In this document: positions 14,209 to 14,970 of the stretch, piece by piece | Layout: each line of letters opens with the position of its first letter | How positions within the stretch are numbered: the first letter of the stretch is position 1 | NCBI GenBank assembly: GCA_018644785.1 | Contig: JABGPV010000123.1 | Location: forward strand, 1 to 14,970 | Length of the DNA: 14,970 nucleotides | Direction: 5' to 3' | DNA from: Deltaproteobacteria bacterium | Lineage (GTDB): Bacteria > Desulfobacterota > DSM-4660 > Desulfatiglandales > Desulfatiglandaceae | Made by a program: the position numbers and the translations under genes | The notes under the pieces: model-generated | What the model was told of the DNA's origin: nothing | What the model saw: only the letters and a program-made list of their open reading frames with translations | Databases searched by the model: none

Positions 14209-14396
14209 AACAGGCTCATGGTTGGCTTCAGTTTCAAGGTGAAGTATTTTGGAAGTTAGAAAATAAGGTTCTTCTCCAACAGCAACCATTCCGTGACATG
14301 GTAGCGGCTACCGGCGGAAAAGGATTCATAAACAAACCGCTTGTGGCCGATGATGTGCTTCAAACCGTTGACAAGGTACTCAAGGGGGTCCAGTGA
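14157..14396 (+). pseudogene. Truncated receiver-domain (CheY-like) remnant
   Basis: This 79-codon frame ends in RDMVAATGGKGFINKPLVAD followed by DVLQTVDKVLKGVQ. That matches the last strand and helix of a response-regulator receiver (A-x2-G-x-GFI-KP-x6-L), including the conserved Lys-Pro. Upstream of residue 48 nothing resembles a receiver: the phosphorylation Asp and the acidic N-terminal pair are missing. An intact receiver is about 120 residues. The ATG at 14157 has no clear Shine-Dalgarno sequence, although the same frame is open back to a TAG at 13965 without a standard start. Its stop overlaps the cheC start (TGATG), the arrangement expected of a former cheY-cheC operon. It may still be translated as a fragment. 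Confidence 0.5.
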
Positions 14397-14899
14397 TGAC
14401 GAATGTAAGCGAAAAGCAGGAGGATGCACTCAAAGAGGTGATCAATATCGCCTTTTCCCGTGCTGCGGCCTCACTCTCTGAGTTAACAGGAACTCGGGTG
14501 CTCCTGGATGCCCCCCGGATCAATATTCAGCCCATCAAGGACCTTCAATCGGCCCTGGGTGGGTTAATGAAGGGGGAGGTGGCTACGGTCCATCAGGTCT
14601 TCGGCGGAGAGGTGGCAGGCGACGCGTGCCTCATACTGAATCAGGAGGGGGCCGTGGAACTGACCAACCTTCTGACCGGTAGGGCAGAAAAGAAAGAAAG
14701 ACTGTACGAATTGGATCGCGAGGCCCTGAACGAGGTGGGAAACATCCTGCTCACAGCCTGTCTCGGGACCTTCGGGATTGTCCTCGATGTGAATGTCACC
14801 TTTGCCGTGCCCCGGATGCGTATGGAGGCCATAAGTAATTTCATTGACAGCCTGCATATCGATGATCAAAGAATCCAGACCTGTCTAATTGTTTCGTAA
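14396..14899 (+). CDS. cheC: CheC-like chemotaxis phosphatase
   Basis: This 167-residue soluble protein has the internally duplicated CheC/CheX/FliY phosphatase layout. The two active-site helices are LKEVINIAFSRAAASLSEL (Glu14, Asn17) and LNEVGNILLTACLGTFG (Glu113, Asn116). Both E-x2-N pairs that dephosphorylate CheY-P are intact. Length is slightly under B. subtilis CheC (about 209), as in the shorter single-unit forms. I chose the ATG at 14396 over the in-frame GTG at 14393 because AAGGGGG lies about 7 bases before it and it overlaps the previous stop as TGATG. No kinase, CheD or receptor gene is in the window, and the expected CheY partner next to it is only a remnant. It may therefore act on a response regulator encoded elsewhere. 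Confidence 0.88.
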   Translation: MTNVSEKQEDALKEVINIAFSRAAASLSELTGTRVLLDAPRINIQPIKDLQSALGGLMKGEVATVHQVFGGEVAGDACLILNQEGAVELTNLLTGRAEKKERLYELDREALNEVGNILLTACLGTFGIVLDVNVTFAVPRMRMEAISNFIDSLHIDDQRIQTCLIVS

Positions 14900-14907
14900 G
14901 CGCCAAC

Positions 14908-14970
14908 TCAAGCACACTTCAGTGCCTTCGGGATTTCCAATTGCTCCGGACTGAGGTTCCAGGGCAGCAA
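14908..14970 (-). CDS. Possible 3' end of a minus-strand gene (window edge)
   Basis: From the right edge the minus strand is open for 20 codons to a TGA at 14908-14910, reading LLPWNLSPEQLEIPKALKCA. The composition is protein-like and the stop is convergent with cheC, 8 bases away. The length is too short to exclude chance and I do not recognise the family. Confidence 0.25.
   Translation of the reverse strand: MLPWNLSPEQLEIPKALKCA

Overview
The window reads as chromosomal DNA of a Gram-negative, probably anaerobic bacterium, most likely a deltaproteobacterium (Desulfobacterota). The placement is an inference. It rests on a short operon of ECF sigma factor, AhpD-like protein and DUF2284 cysteine protein, on a decayed copy of a cysteine-rich tail (ICPECAKKLYP type) that I associate with sensor and response-regulator proteins of that group, and on an AMACR-type CoA racemase. 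No rRNA, tRNA, CRISPR array, insertion sequence or prophage was seen.

Layout, left to right. Positions 1-1670 (minus): trkH, a potassium channel subunit, followed 13 bases later by the 5' end of hrpB, which runs off the left edge. Positions 1915-3486 (plus): an FGGY sugar kinase of unknown substrate. Positions 3531-4950 (minus): a three-gene operon in the order DUF2284 protein, AhpD-like protein, ECF sigma factor, with a consensus-like promoter in front. Positions 5015-5749 (minus): a protein made almost wholly of pentapeptide repeats. Positions 5934-7695 (plus): an alpha/beta hydrolase translationally coupled to an EamA/DMT exporter. Positions 7735-10019 (minus): a SLOG-fold protein, a DUF2007-like small protein and an exported class-C beta-lactamase-fold serine hydrolase, possibly one operon. 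Positions 10311-11453 (plus): an AMACR-type racemase with a clear sigma-70 promoter. Positions 11467-11550: a nested palindrome that supplies back-to-back terminators between the racemase gene and dnaK. Positions 11556-13472 (minus): dnaK without grpE or dnaJ, coding for an unusual four-cysteine tail. Positions 13473-14395: a low-coding stretch with a decayed regulator tail, a strong plus-strand promoter, a small unrecognised ORF and a truncated receiver domain. Positions 14396-14899: cheC.

Most of the window is ordinary housekeeping and accessory metabolism. The parts that merit a second look are the sigma/AhpD/DUF2284 operon (possible thiol or metal redox sensing without an anti-sigma factor), the paired cysteines in the DnaK tail, the nested palindrome with a compensatory base-pair change, the SLOG protein next to an exported hydrolase, and the decaying signalling locus upstream of cheC. 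I did not find a convincing new multi-gene defence or biosynthetic system.
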